Source of the DNA: CAYUQT01 sp964596165
Lineage (GTDB): Bacteria > Planctomycetota > Phycisphaerae > UBA1845 > JAFGLZ01
Assembly (NCBI GenBank): GCA_964596165.1
Contig: CAZQTW010000043.1
Span: 1-56,420 of the forward strand
Length of the DNA stretch: 56,420 nucleotides
Direction of reading: 5' to 3'
Under the pieces are notes generated by a model. It saw only the letters and a program-made list of their open reading frames with translations, did no database searches and was not told the origin of the DNA. The position numbers and the translations under genes are program-made. Below, one piece after another: positions 44,755 through 53,610 of the stretch. Position 1 is the first letter of the stretch. Each line of letters begins with the position of its first letter.

Positions 44755-45177
44755 CTACTGCGTAAGTTCACCGACGAATTGGAGGGTAAAGACCAGTGTG
44801 GCTATTAATGTCATGAAGCTTAGCAGGGTTATCACCACCGTCACAAACGTCGGCCCGCTGACAAACCCCTCCTTCATCGTCGCGATGATGTGAGGACGCG
44901 CCAGGATCATGTTGCAGATCAAGACGGCCGCAATCGACGGCCAGATCGAAATAGAGTGGATATAGCTGTAGATCCAAAGACCGCGGCTGACCGCGCGCTC
45001 CGCACCTGTCGCACCGTGAACGATGAAATGTCCCCGAACGTAGTAGTTGCCGTTCCGGATTTCTCCGTTATGTGCGTCTCCTCCGACATACCAGTACGAG
45101 ACCGTGTAAGCGATGAAGTTCGCGACGCCCAGGCCAATAATCCATATGCAAAGTCTGTTTCGTGTGCGCCGATCCAT
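44755..45177 (-). CDS. Small membrane protein of unknown function
   Basis: A 140-residue protein with three hydrophobic segments: about 8-28 (LCIWIIGLGVANFIAYTVSY), about 70-91, and about 108-133 near the C terminus (FVTVVITLLSFMTLIATLVF). A loop of about 40 residues after the first helix contains NGNYYVRGHFIVHGATG, probably on the periplasmic side. I do not recognise the family. It lies 117 nt upstream of the helicase gene and 59 nt after prfB. Confidence 0.78.
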   Translation of the reverse strand: MDRRTRNRLCIWIIGLGVANFIAYTVSYWYVGGDAHNGEIRNGNYYVRGHFIVHGATGAERAVSRGLWIYSYIHSISIWPSIAAVLICNMILARPHIIATMKEGFVSGPTFVTVVITLLSFMTLIATLVFTLQFVGELTQ

Positions 45178-45236
45178 GTCTGAACGTGCCGCCGATACGG
45201 TCTTCTGAAAACGCGACTCTCCGATTGTGCAGGGCC

Positions 45237-46386
45237 CTACTTCTTCTTCGCCGCCACGCGACGACGCAACTCGGCCTCAATCAGGGGCTGAAGATCGCCG
45301 TCAAGAACCTGGTCCGCGCTGGGCAATTCCAGCATCGTCCGAGCGTCTTTGACCCGCTGTGACGGATGCAGCCAGTAGGTCCGGATCTGGTGACCGAAGG
45401 CGATGTCGCCCTTCTCGTCATACATGGCCGCCAATTCCGCATCTCGCTGTTGTTCCTGACGTCGAAGGAGTCGAGCCGCGAGCATCTTTCGAGCCATCGC
45501 CCGGTTCTTGTGCTGGGATCGTTCGTTTTGACATTGCACGACGATGTTCGTCGGGAGATGCGTCAGGCGAATGGCCGAGCTCGTCTTATTCACATGTTGG
45601 CCGCCCGCGCCGCCCGCACGGAATGTGTCCTCGCGGACATCCTTCTCCCAATTGATCTCGATTCTGATCTCCTCCTCTTCAGGCATGACATCCACCGCCG
45701 CGAAACTGGTATGACGACGATGGGCCGAATCGAACGGGCTTAACCGAATCAGGCGGTGGATGCCGGCCTCACACGACAGATATCCGTACGCATACGGACC
45801 GCGAACGAGAAGGTCCACCGACTGTATTCCCGCCTCCTCACCGTCCTTTCGGTTCAACTCCTCGGCCGTGTATCCCACGCGCTCAAAATACCGGAGGTAC
45901 ATTCGCAGAAGCATCTCCGCCCAGTCGCAGCTCTCCGTTCCGCCCGCCCCTGCCTGTATCTTGAAGTAGCAGTCCTTCGGATCGTTCTCACCTGAAAGCA
46001 ACGTCATCAGTTCGATCCGGCTTAGCTTTCGCTCGATACCCGTGAGAGAAGTCACAACCTCGGCCATGGCCGATTGGTCCTTCTCCTCTGTCGCCAATTC
46101 GAGAAGAACTTGCGTATCTTCCATCTGGCGACCGACGGCCTCAATCGGCTCCACGACGGCTTTCACCGCCTTGAGTTCCGTCACCACTTGATCCGCGGTG
46201 ATCCGGTCTTCCCAGAAGCCGGGCGACTGCATCTTGTCCGTCAGTTCGCGAAGTCGATTCGCCTTGGCCGGCAGGTCAAAGGGAGTCCCGGACCGCGATG
46301 ATCCGGGCCTGAAGCTGTTCCAGCGCGGAGGTAGGGTTCTCGATCGCGACCGAAACCGTATTGGCATTCTGATTCTCTTGTGCCAT
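45237..46386 (-). CDS. prfB: Peptide chain release factor 2, with programmed +1 frameshift
   Basis: RF2 (382 residues after frameshift) ends translation at UGA and UAA. The start is ATG 46386 with AAAGG upstream (MAQENQNANTVSV). The first frame stops at an in-frame TGA (46276-46278) within CTT-TGA-C, and the second frame carries on with DLPAKANRLREL. The codon-recognition loop SPFDSAHRRHTSF and the catalytic GGQ in RAGGAGGQHVNKTSSA are intact. Without reading the frameshift, this gene looks truncated at its 5' end. Codons 1-36 lie in frame one, the rest in frame two. Confidence 0.95.
46275..46281 (-). promoter_or_regulatory. prfB: prfB programmed frameshift site CTTTGAC
   Basis: On the minus strand the sequence is CTT TGA C. 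Low RF2 lets the ribosome slip by +1 (CTT to TTT) and read GAC, so RF2 autoregulates. The upstream G-rich stretch (CCGGGAC) is weaker than the AGGGGG element of E. coli but sits at a similar distance. Confidence 0.92.
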
Positions 46387-46776
46387 GCAAGGCCTTTCTT
46401 CGAGGAACAACTTCACTATATCGAAACGAACCCTACCCAACAAGCCGGCCTGCCCACACCCCTGCGTGCCCTCCACGCGTCTTTCGCAAGACGATTGCTC
46501 GCGGCTCCGCCGACCAGACCGACGGTCAGTTCAAGGCGATGGGCCACTGAGGCAGTCCCTTTGCCTGCGCTCTCGTGCCACGACACGCTTCATGTGAAGC
46601 GCCGGCGACAACGAGGACATCTTGCGAAGGGTACCGGGGCTCAATGTAGCCGCAAGGTCGGGAACCATGGCATCGGAAGGCAAGCCCCTACCGTTACCAG
46701 CGGTATCCATTGCCGCAACACGCTTCGTCGTCGCCCGAGAACTCACGCCAATCGGATGCAGCGGGACTCGCGGCGG
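46387..46776. other. 390-nt intergenic region
   Basis: Lies between the end of the small basic protein gene and prfB, both leftward. Frames here are rich in Arg, Pro and Ser with no domain pattern. It should contain the prfB promoter, but I see no good consensus boxes. Confidence 0.4.
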
Positions 46777-46992
46777 CTAACCAGCGCGGTGCTTTGAATC
46801 GCGTGTAGCCTGTGCCCTGCGTTGGGAGCCTCTGGCGTGGCCTTTGATCCGTGCGTTGGCCATGTTGGCCAGGATATTCTTGCGCCGGCCGGCGGCGGAT
46901 CGGCCAGATCTTGCCAGTATGGCTTCCCACTTGGCGCACTCTTTCAGCGGCTTCTTGATTCCGGCCTTGGCCTTCTTCTTTGATTTTGCCAT
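46777..46992 (-). CDS. Small, highly basic protein of unknown function
   Basis: A 71-residue protein starting MAKSKKKAKAGIKKPLKE, with GGGAGG before ATG 46992. It is rich in Lys and Arg throughout (KWEAILARSGRSAAGRRKN, then NARIKGHARGSQRRAQ). It has a single Cys in KECAKW. The composition suggests RNA or ribosome binding, but I know no family. The strong ribosome site argues for a real gene. Confidence 0.68.
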   Translation of the reverse strand: MAKSKKKAKAGIKKPLKECAKWEAILARSGRSAAGRRKNILANMANARIKGHARGSQRRAQATRDSKHRAG

Positions 46993-47081
46993 GAACCACC
47001 TCCCGACTGAGCCGTGATCACTCGATACTCGGTTCCAGGGGCGCCGGCACAAACACGTGTTCGCGAAGGACTATGCGGGAC

Positions 47082-47102
47082 GGACTCTCGAACTGGGAGT
47101 CC
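47082..47102. terminator. Hairpin downstream of the first oxidoreductase gene
   Basis: GGACTC (47082-47087) pairs with GAGTCC (47097-47102) around a 9-nt loop, 18 nt after the stop of the leftward gene. No T-run follows, so it is a weak terminator candidate. Confidence 0.25.
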
Positions 47103-47119
47103 ACCAAGGCACCGTTCCT

Positions 47120-48313
47120 CTAGAGCTTGTATTGAGGAATCTTCATCCGTTCGCCATCCTTGAGAGCCGATTGATGCGCAACGAAACCGGCGACTGTCAT
47201 GTTCAGCGCTTGGGCGATGTCCACGAGCGGCTTGCGGTCCTGAAGGATCGCCGTCACGAACTCGTCCATGAGGTAACCGTGTGACCCGCCGTGCCCGCCC
47301 GCCTCCACCTTGGGGGGCAGCGGCGGCCGTTTTGTCGGCGGCAGGTTCTTCTCAAGACCCTCGTACTTTCCGTAGAAGGACCCTTTCTGCCCGCGGATCC
47401 TGCCCATCTCGCCGCCGTAGCCGGGCGTGTCCCAACTGACGGCCATTCGCGCCATGCCGCCTTCGCTCGTTCGGAACAACGCGATTTCGGTCCCGAACGG
47501 ATTCTTGTAGCGGTTGTTCTCCGGTTGTAGCCAGGACGTCTCGCTCGGCATTCCCATGCAGGACACTTCCGTGAAGCTACCGGCCGTGACACCGACATAG
47601 TACGCGTTCGAATGCGTCGGATACCACTGAGGCGGTAGGCCGACGCGCCAGTCCTTGTAGGACGGAATCGGGTCCGGCATGTAGTGATAATACTCGCCCT
47701 CGGAGTAGATGAGCTTGCCGAGGCCGCCGGCGTTGTAGATCTGCCGCATGGCATAGAGATCTTCGTGAAAATACGATGTCTCAAACATCATGTACTTTCG
47801 CCCCGTGGTCTTGACGGCTTCAAACAGCTTGTCCGCGTCCTCTAGATTTCCGTAGAAAGCGGGCACTGCCGAACATGCATGCTTGCCGTGCTTCAGGACT
47901 TCGATACAGTGCCGGGCATGACTTGGAGCATCGGTGGCCACGAATACCGCCTCAATCGAATCGTCCTTGACAAGCTCTTCCAGCGAGGGATATGTCTTCT
48001 CGCAGCGGCATGCCTTGGCCAACGCAGCACATCGGTCAGGGATGAGGTCACTTACCGCGGCAACCGTGACGTTGGGGTGATCTTGAAAGCTGAACGCCGC
48101 ACCAAAGCGGCACACGCCGTATCCGACGATGCCTACACGAACCTTTCGGTCGGAGACCGGTTTCCAGCCTTTTGAGGCGTCCGGATCCTGGGAAGTCTTC
48201 TCAAACCCCTGTATCGGTTTTTCTTCGCCAATCGCCATGTCTGTGACTCCCAGAGCGGCGGCGCCCGCCCCGATTGCCTGCAGGAAAGAACGTCGCGAGG
48301 TCAAATCATGCAT
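47120..48313 (-). CDS. Tat-exported Gfo/Idh/MocA family oxidoreductase
   Basis: A 397-residue protein. The N terminus MHDLTSRRSFLQAIGAGAAA is a Tat signal (S-R-R-x-F-L). After a short linker, RVGIVGYGVCRFGAAF opens the NAD(P)-binding Rossmann fold, VFVATDAPSHARHCIE follows, and the C-terminal alpha/beta domain holds YSEGEYYHY. A tandem partner 25 nt upstream (48338-49531) is nearly identical along most of its length. AAGGAGA precedes ATG 48313. Such exported oxidoreductases are typical of planctomycetes and act on unknown sugars or cyclitols. Confidence 0.9.
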   Translation of the reverse strand: MHDLTSRRSFLQAIGAGAAALGVTDMAIGEEKPIQGFEKTSQDPDASKGWKPVSDRKVRVGIVGYGVCRFGAAFSFQDHPNVTVAAVSDLIPDRCAALAKACRCEKTYPSLEELVKDDSIEAVFVATDAPSHARHCIEVLKHGKHACSAVPAFYGNLEDADKLFEAVKTTGRKYMMFETSYFHEDLYAMRQIYNAGGLGKLIYSEGEYYHYMPDPIPSYKDWRVGLPPQWYPTHSNAYYVGVTAGSFTEVSCMGMPSETSWLQPENNRYKNPFGTEIALFRTSEGGMARMAVSWDTPGYGGEMGRIRGQKGSFYGKYEGLEKNLPPTKRPPLPPKVEAGGHGGSHGYLMDEFVTAILQDRKPLVDIAQALNMTVAGFVAHQSALKDGERMKIPQYKL

Positions 48314-48337
48314 GACAATTCTCCTTAAGCATCATGT

Positions 48338-49531
48338 CTACAGTCTATATTGCGGGATTTTCATCAGTTCGCCGTCCTTCAGGGCGGACTGGTGTGCCAC
48401 AATGCCCGCCACCGTCATATTCAGCGCTTGGGCGATATCCACGAGCGGCTTGCGATCTTGGAGAATCGCGGTGACGAACTCGTTCATGAGGTAGCCGTGT
48501 GACCCCCCGTGGCCGCCGGCCTCCACGCCGGGCGGCAGCGGAGGTCGATTCGTCGGCGGGAGCGCCTTCTCGAGTCCTTCATATTTGCCGTAGAAGGAAC
48601 CCTTTTGCCCACGAATGCGACCCATCTCGCCTCCGACGCCCGGCGTGTCCCAACTCACCGCCATCCGTGACATGCCGCCCTCGCTGGTGCGAAATAGTGC
48701 GATCTCCGTCCCAAAGGGATTCCTGTAACGGTTGTTTTCGGGTTGGAACCACTTGATGTGACTGGGCATGCCCATGCAGCTCACTTCTGTGAAGCTCCCT
48801 GCCGTTACACCGACATAGTAGGCATTCGAGTGCGTCGGATACCACTGACACGGAGCGCCCACGCGCCAGTCCTTGTACGATGGGATGGGTTCTTCGGCAT
48901 AGTGGTAATACTCTCCCTCCGAATACACCAGCTTGCCGAACCCGCCTGCCCTGTAGATCTCTCGCATCGCATGGAGATCCTCGTGAAAGTACGACGTCTC
49001 AAACATCATATACTTCCGCCCGCTCGCCCTGACGGCCTCAAACAACCTGTCGGCGTCCTCCTGCGAGCCGTAGGCAGCCGGCACGGCCGAGGCCACGTGC
49101 TTGCCGTGTTTGACGACCTCGATGCAGTGCCGCGCGTGACTCGGGGCGTCGGTGGCCACGAACACCGCCTCTATCGTATCGTCCTTGACCAACTCCTCCA
49201 GGGAGGGATATGTCTTTTCACATCGGCATGCCTTGGCCAACTCGGCGCACCGATCCGGAAAGAGGTCGCTCACGGCGGCTACCTTCACGTTCGGGTGATC
49301 CTGGAAGCCGAATGCGGCCCCGAACTTGCAGACCCCGTATCCCACAATGCCGACTCGGAGCTTTCGATCGGAGACGGGCGTCCAGCCCTTCGACGCGTCC
49401 GGATTCTCGCGAGCTTTCTCGAATCCCTGAATCAACTTCTCCTCGGAACGTACTGTCTTGGTCGCGCCAATCACGGTCACCCCTGCACCCATTGTTTTCA
49501 AGAACCAACGCCGCGTGGTCACGTCTTGCAT
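48338..49531 (-). CDS. Tat-exported Gfo/Idh/MocA family oxidoreductase, tandem paralogue
   Basis: A 397-residue protein from ATG 49531 (AAGGAGA upstream). The Tat signal reads MQDVTTRRWFLKTMGAGV. It repeats the architecture and most residues of the downstream copy: MFETSYFHEDL, SEGEYYHY, NAYYVGVTAGSFTEVSCMGM and KPLVDIAQALNMTVAG occur in both. Differences cluster in the signal peptide, in residues of the NAD-binding half and around PDPIPSYKDW/EEPIPSYKDW. The two genes form one operon, the result of tandem duplication. The open frame reaches 49597, but the extra residues are unsupported. Confidence 0.9.
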   Translation of the reverse strand: MQDVTTRRWFLKTMGAGVTVIGATKTVRSEEKLIQGFEKARENPDASKGWTPVSDRKLRVGIVGYGVCKFGAAFGFQDHPNVKVAAVSDLFPDRCAELAKACRCEKTYPSLEELVKDDTIEAVFVATDAPSHARHCIEVVKHGKHVASAVPAAYGSQEDADRLFEAVRASGRKYMMFETSYFHEDLHAMREIYRAGGFGKLVYSEGEYYHYAEEPIPSYKDWRVGAPCQWYPTHSNAYYVGVTAGSFTEVSCMGMPSHIKWFQPENNRYRNPFGTEIALFRTSEGGMSRMAVSWDTPGVGGEMGRIRGQKGSFYGKYEGLEKALPPTNRPPLPPGVEAGGHGGSHGYLMNEFVTAILQDRKPLVDIAQALNMTVAGIVAHQSALKDGELMKIPQYRL

Positions 49532-50092
49532 ACGGATTCTCCTTGGTCTTCCGGCTGTGACGGATAGCGATAAGGGACTGTCCGCTTGTCGGTCCACGTC
49601 AAGAGCCGCGGTCCCATCCGACGGGCGAGCCAGCCCGGAGTATTCTACACCAGCACAACAACGTTGTATTCATTTCTGTTACGAGGCTCAGCGACAGAAG
49701 TCGATGATAGGTGCCACGGTGTCCGCAAACCAATCGAAGCTGACAAAGCATTGCCGCCACAGAGCACTCTCAAGTCGTTTTCAGCGGGAACCAAGACCAT
49801 CGCGATCCTTGAGTTTCGCCGGGCCCCGCCGTTCTCGTGGGACAACTGCCACCACTTCCCCCTGCCTGCATGTCGGCACTTCGGCGGCCCTCCGAAATGA
49901 TGCCAATGAAATGTCGGTCAGTTCGCTCAGGCGTCCGCTTTCTTCTTGCCTTTCGCCAGTCCGCCAAGGTATGGTTACTTATAGCTGTACAAGAGGTCTC
50001 ATTTCTGAAGTCGCTCGCGGTGTAATGCCGACTCAACGGGGTTCTCTGAAGACCGCCGAACTTGAGTGGTCACTGTCACAGGAGGCGGCCGC
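49532..50092. other. 561-nt divergent intergenic region
   Basis: Lies between the leftward oxidoreductase pair and the rightward pseudopilin gene, so both promoters should be here. No gene is supported. A relatively AT-rich patch lies at about 49655-49680 and another at 49975-49995, but I cannot assign boxes with confidence. Confidence 0.45.
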
Positions 50093-51085
50093 TTGATTCC
50101 GACGCCACGGTGTCGCAAATCTGGGTTGGGCTTCACCCTCATCGAGTTGCTTGTTGTCGTTGCCATCATTGCCCTGCTTATCTCGATCTTGTTGCCTTCG
50201 CTTTCTAAGGCCCGGGCGCAGGCGCGAACGACGCTGTGTGCGGCCAGAATCGGTCAGTTGACGAAGTCGTTCTTCCTTTACGCTGAGGACGCCGGCGAGA
50301 AGTTCCCGTTCCATATTGTCTACGGCTGTGAGCCGGCATGGGGTGGCGGCGGCTACAATCCCGGCGAGCTTGACCCCAACGAGGACTGGCTGGCGAGCAA
50401 GTCGGAGATGGAAAAGGTCTTCCTGGGCAATGAGGAAGATTGGGCGGCTCTAGGAGTCCACTTGCCGCAAAGCGGCTGCCTCTACACCTATGCCAGGTTT
50501 GCGGGCCTGTACGGATGTCCTGAATTTGTCCGCCGTCCGGAGAACGGAATTGCCCAGGTGACCTACCATGCCCAGACGGTGGAAGGGCAGCGGGTCTTCA
50601 ACTACACGCGGGCCCCGTGGTGCCGAACGCCAACATTCCAGATCGAGGGCGGGCTTCGCCTGGAGTTCGATGGGCCGATCATGACAGCGAGCAAGGCGTA
50701 TGCGCCGAGCCAAGCCGTCCTGCTGATTGACGAGATGTGGTACGCCAATGTGGGACGAGGGCGTCCTGCCGAGCCCGGCAACTATTGGGCGTGCGATCCG
50801 GTGTGGGATGTGTCGAGCAGTCTCGGACTCTACCACGGCGCGCCGATATCAGGGGAGGCATACTTCCGAAACAGCGTGCCCAACTTCCGAACCGGTATTG
50901 CCGTCAAGCAGGCCAACGTATCCGCCTACGATGGGCACGTCGAACTGTACCGTGACCCTTGTCCATTGCTGGACGCGAACAGGGCGCGTCTGACGATTGC
51001 GCTTCTCCTGCAAAGCACGGCCTTACCCAAGATGATCAACACAATGGTCTACGCGTTGGTTGGAAAGAGCCCCGTCAGTCTATAG
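50093..51085 (+). CDS. Type II secretion / type IV pilin-like pseudopilin
   Basis: A 330-residue exported protein with a class III prepilin signal: basic leader MIPTPRCRKSGLG, then FTLIELLVVVAIIALLISIL. The peptidase would cut after Gly13, leaving Phe14 and the conserved Glu at +5. The C-terminal part (HVELYRDPCP and similar) is the planctomycete-type large head. Planctomycetes carry many such prepilin-like proteins, and the function is mostly unknown. TTG 50093 sits seven nt after AGGAGG and is preferred to GTG 50066. It stands alone between the oxidoreductases and a converging lipoprotein-like gene. Confidence 0.85.
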   Translation: MIPTPRCRKSGLGFTLIELLVVVAIIALLISILLPSLSKARAQARTTLCAARIGQLTKSFFLYAEDAGEKFPFHIVYGCEPAWGGGGYNPGELDPNEDWLASKSEMEKVFLGNEEDWAALGVHLPQSGCLYTYARFAGLYGCPEFVRRPENGIAQVTYHAQTVEGQRVFNYTRAPWCRTPTFQIEGGLRLEFDGPIMTASKAYAPSQAVLLIDEMWYANVGRGRPAEPGNYWACDPVWDVSSSLGLYHGAPISGEAYFRNSVPNFRTGIAVKQANVSAYDGHVELYRDPCPLLDANRARLTIALLLQSTALPKMINTMVYALVGKSPVSL

Positions 51086-51107
51086 TGGGGACCGGTCATG
51101 GAAGCGG

Positions 51108-52175
51108 TCAACGACCTGTGTCTGCCTGGCGTCGCTGCGACTCCGTCAAGAGTTGATCGAGCCGACCCCTAAACTCCTCGAACAAGTTGACGACCGGCGC
51201 ATCCAATGCCATCAACTCATCCTGACAGCGCGATACCTCGTCTCCGCTTGCGCCCAGGACGGCCCTGGCTAAACGCGCATACTCGGGCGCGTGCTCCTGA
51301 CGGTGTGCCTGCGCTCGCCCCTGGACATCCTTGAGGATGGCCAGCCCTGATGTCTTCTGACCTTCGTCACACCTGTGAACTGAAATGAACTTCTTGAGGT
51401 ACGCCTCCCATTGATCGGGCTCAACCGATTCCGTAGCTGCGCCGTAGGATTCGGACCCGGACCGACCGCCCTGACTCCCCAGCCTCTGGAGGGCGGACGC
51501 CGTAGTGGATCGTCCCATGGAACTCCAGGAAGAGATGAAGCTTCTTGGCGGCGTTGTGCTGAGCCCCGCCCGGCGGGCCTGCTGGAAGATCTCCTGTTCG
51601 CGCTGATGGGGACCGGGCAAAGGCATGGTCCATTCGCTCGCGTCAAAGCGCCCTTCGGAGTACGCTCGTAGCTTGGCCTCTGCCAGCGTGCATCCGAGGC
51701 GAAACTGGAAATGGTCGCGTCCCCAATGAGCGGTCTGCTCCGGTCGGAGGTAGGGCCGCATTACCCGTACGGCCGCTTCGACCTCCTCGACGGCCTCACG
51801 AGCCGGCGGAAGGATCTTGCTCGCCCAGCCGGCCACCTGTTGCGTCGTCGGAGTCCGGCCGGAAATATACTGCTCAACAAGTTCGTTAAGGACCGGCTCG
51901 AGGACGGGACGGTGCTTGTCGAGGAATGCCGGCACCCTCTTGGTCACCTGCTCCTGAAACAGCACCTTCTGCCGTTCGTCGAGTTTGTAGCGTTCCGTCA
52001 CATCGTTCAGGATCCGATCAACGAGCACTTGAGTCAGCCGAGGGGTAAGCCATAGGCTTTCCGTCTTCTGTTCCTCGGCTGAAGCGATCCATGTCATACG
52101 GTTCCATACACACCCGGTGAGCAGGGCACACACGGCAATCCGTCTGGAATGTATGTTGCCTCTGTTCCGTCTCAT
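51108..52175 (-). CDS. Exported, probable lipoprotein of unknown function
   Basis: A 355-residue protein from ATG 52175, with GGGAGG upstream. The signal ends CALLTGC, a lipobox with Cys22; a signal peptidase I cut after WIASA is also possible. The body is helical and charged. It has RILNDVTERYKLDERQKVLF near 55-74 and, after a Ser- and Gly-rich linker (about 205-255), DQWEAYLKKFISVHR followed by GLAILKDVQGRAQAHRQEHA. The two helical halves resemble each other loosely, as in periplasmic LTxxQ-type proteins. I do not recognise the family. It converges on the pseudopilin gene with a 22-nt gap. Confidence 0.72.
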   Translation of the reverse strand: MRRNRGNIHSRRIAVCALLTGCVWNRMTWIASAEEQKTESLWLTPRLTQVLVDRILNDVTERYKLDERQKVLFQEQVTKRVPAFLDKHRPVLEPVLNELVEQYISGRTPTTQQVAGWASKILPPAREAVEEVEAAVRVMRPYLRPEQTAHWGRDHFQFRLGCTLAEAKLRAYSEGRFDASEWTMPLPGPHQREQEIFQQARRAGLSTTPPRSFISSWSSMGRSTTASALQRLGSQGGRSGSESYGAATESVEPDQWEAYLKKFISVHRCDEGQKTSGLAILKDVQGRAQAHRQEHAPEYARLARAVLGASGDEVSRCQDELMALDAPVVNLFEEFRGRLDQLLTESQRRQADTGR

Positions 52176-52446
52176 CGTACGACACCTCCCGGCGCCTAAC
52201 GCCCATGGGGGGCGGATGTATCGCCCAGCTCAAGGCGGACCCGGCTCCGCACGGCTGTGTCCTGTCCGGCAATATGTCACTCCCCCAAGCAACCTTTACA
52301 GATACGGGCTCAGACCGAACCCTTGATCGTGGCCGGAGCCCAGCGAGCGTACATCAGGGATGTGCGGTCAGCCACCTTTGAGCATATCGCGCGGAACAAT
52401 CAGGTGGAACAAGCATCCTTCGTCAAGGTTCGAGGTACTGATTCGG

Positions 52447-53073
52447 CTAGTAGTCCACGTCGTCCATCAACTCATCGCGATTCTTCGGCGGGCGGTTGAT
52501 CGGGCCGAAGAAGCAACGGGAGATTCGGGCCTTAATGAACGGTTTCCGCTCCAGCGATCCCAGCGGCAGGAATGGCCCGCCGGCGCGAAGCATCATATCC
52601 TCCACATGGAACAGTCCGCGGCGAATGCCTTCCGCGTCGGCGGCCAGGATCCGGCAACGATCCGCGGTCACTTCGATCCTGCTGGCCTCGAACGTGGAGG
52701 TCTCGGCCCTCGCCGTTTCGATCGTGAAGGGCCCGTTCTGTGGCACCTTGCCGGCCGCCAGGAAATCGGCCAGATCGGCATAAGCCGTCTTCAGCAGTCC
52801 TTCGCCGTCGGGGAATCGCGCGTCGACGCGAACGCCGCCGCGCAGGTCGGCCTCACCCGCCGCGACCTGGCGCGGGCTCCAGCTATGACCGCTCCACAGC
52901 GGCGATTGGAGATCGGCGACAAACTTCCACGCATCTTCCCTGGGTTGCGCGGGCAACGGCGGAAGGTCCTTCAGGATGCCTTCCGGGATTTCCTGCGCCG
53001 CTGCCATGACACAACACCCGCAAGCAGCTACAAAACACATTCCAGCGACCCACGACCCGTGCTGCGACATCAT
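52447..53073 (-). pseudogene. Truncated exported protein, N-terminal remnant
   Basis: From ATG 53073 (AGAGGAG upstream) a 208-residue product starts with a signal (WVAGMCFVAACGCCVMAAAQ). It then has a beta-rich N-terminal domain and ends with RGLFHVEDMMLRAGGPFLPL, KARISRCFFGPINRPP and NRDELMDDVDY-stop. These segments match the N-terminal part of large planctomycete exported glycosidase-like proteins, where sequence runs on after DVDYY. Here TAG (52447-52449) replaces the second Tyr codon, five residues of the family can still be read (PNQYL), and then the similarity ends. So there is a nonsense change plus loss of the remainder. The family match is from memory. Confidence 0.65.
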
Positions 53074-53205
53074 GCGTTGTCTCCTCTGCGACAGGAATGC
53101 CACGCGCCGTCCTCTCCCTTGTTACCGAAAGGCTGGCGGAAGCCGGACAGGCAGCCGTCGGGCGGTACGGACGACACCTTGAGAAAGGAAACCGGCCAAC
53201 GTCGG

Positions 53206-53520
53206 CTATTCCCCCGGCCTCATGCTCATGAGTTCATCGTCCACTGCCCCGGTCAGATCCGGCAGGCGGAAGTACGTGGCCACGCCGGTTGGATCGATGA
53301 ACTCGGTCAAGATCAGCGCCATCGAGGGGACAAGCCGAGGAGGACTCCTCATTGCCGTCTGCCCGGAAGCATGCGTAGTGTGACCCCCAAACTGCGCCTT
53401 CGGCGGATCCTCAGCACGGCCCCTATGCGAGGTTACCCCCAACTTCGGGCCGGCGCGGGGACACGCCGGTTCGGTAGGTACCGGCGCCTCTTCACTTGTC
53501 GTTGTGGTCAGATCCATCAT
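53206..53520 (-). other. Open frame of 104 codons, doubtful gene
   Basis: Residues 70-104 (MALILTEFIDPTGVATYFRL, then PDLTGAVDDELMSM) look protein-like, while the first 65 residues are Pro-, Thr- and Arg-rich and have no ribosome site of note. It could be the tail of a decayed gene between the truncated protein and the glycosidase-like gene. Confidence 0.3.
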
Positions 53521-53610
53521 GGGGTCTTGCTCCCGAAGAAGGGACCGGACTCTCGACCTTACGCGACGCCCAGCGGTTGACCCCGACGTGGTTGCGCGCG
53601 GAGCAGATCA

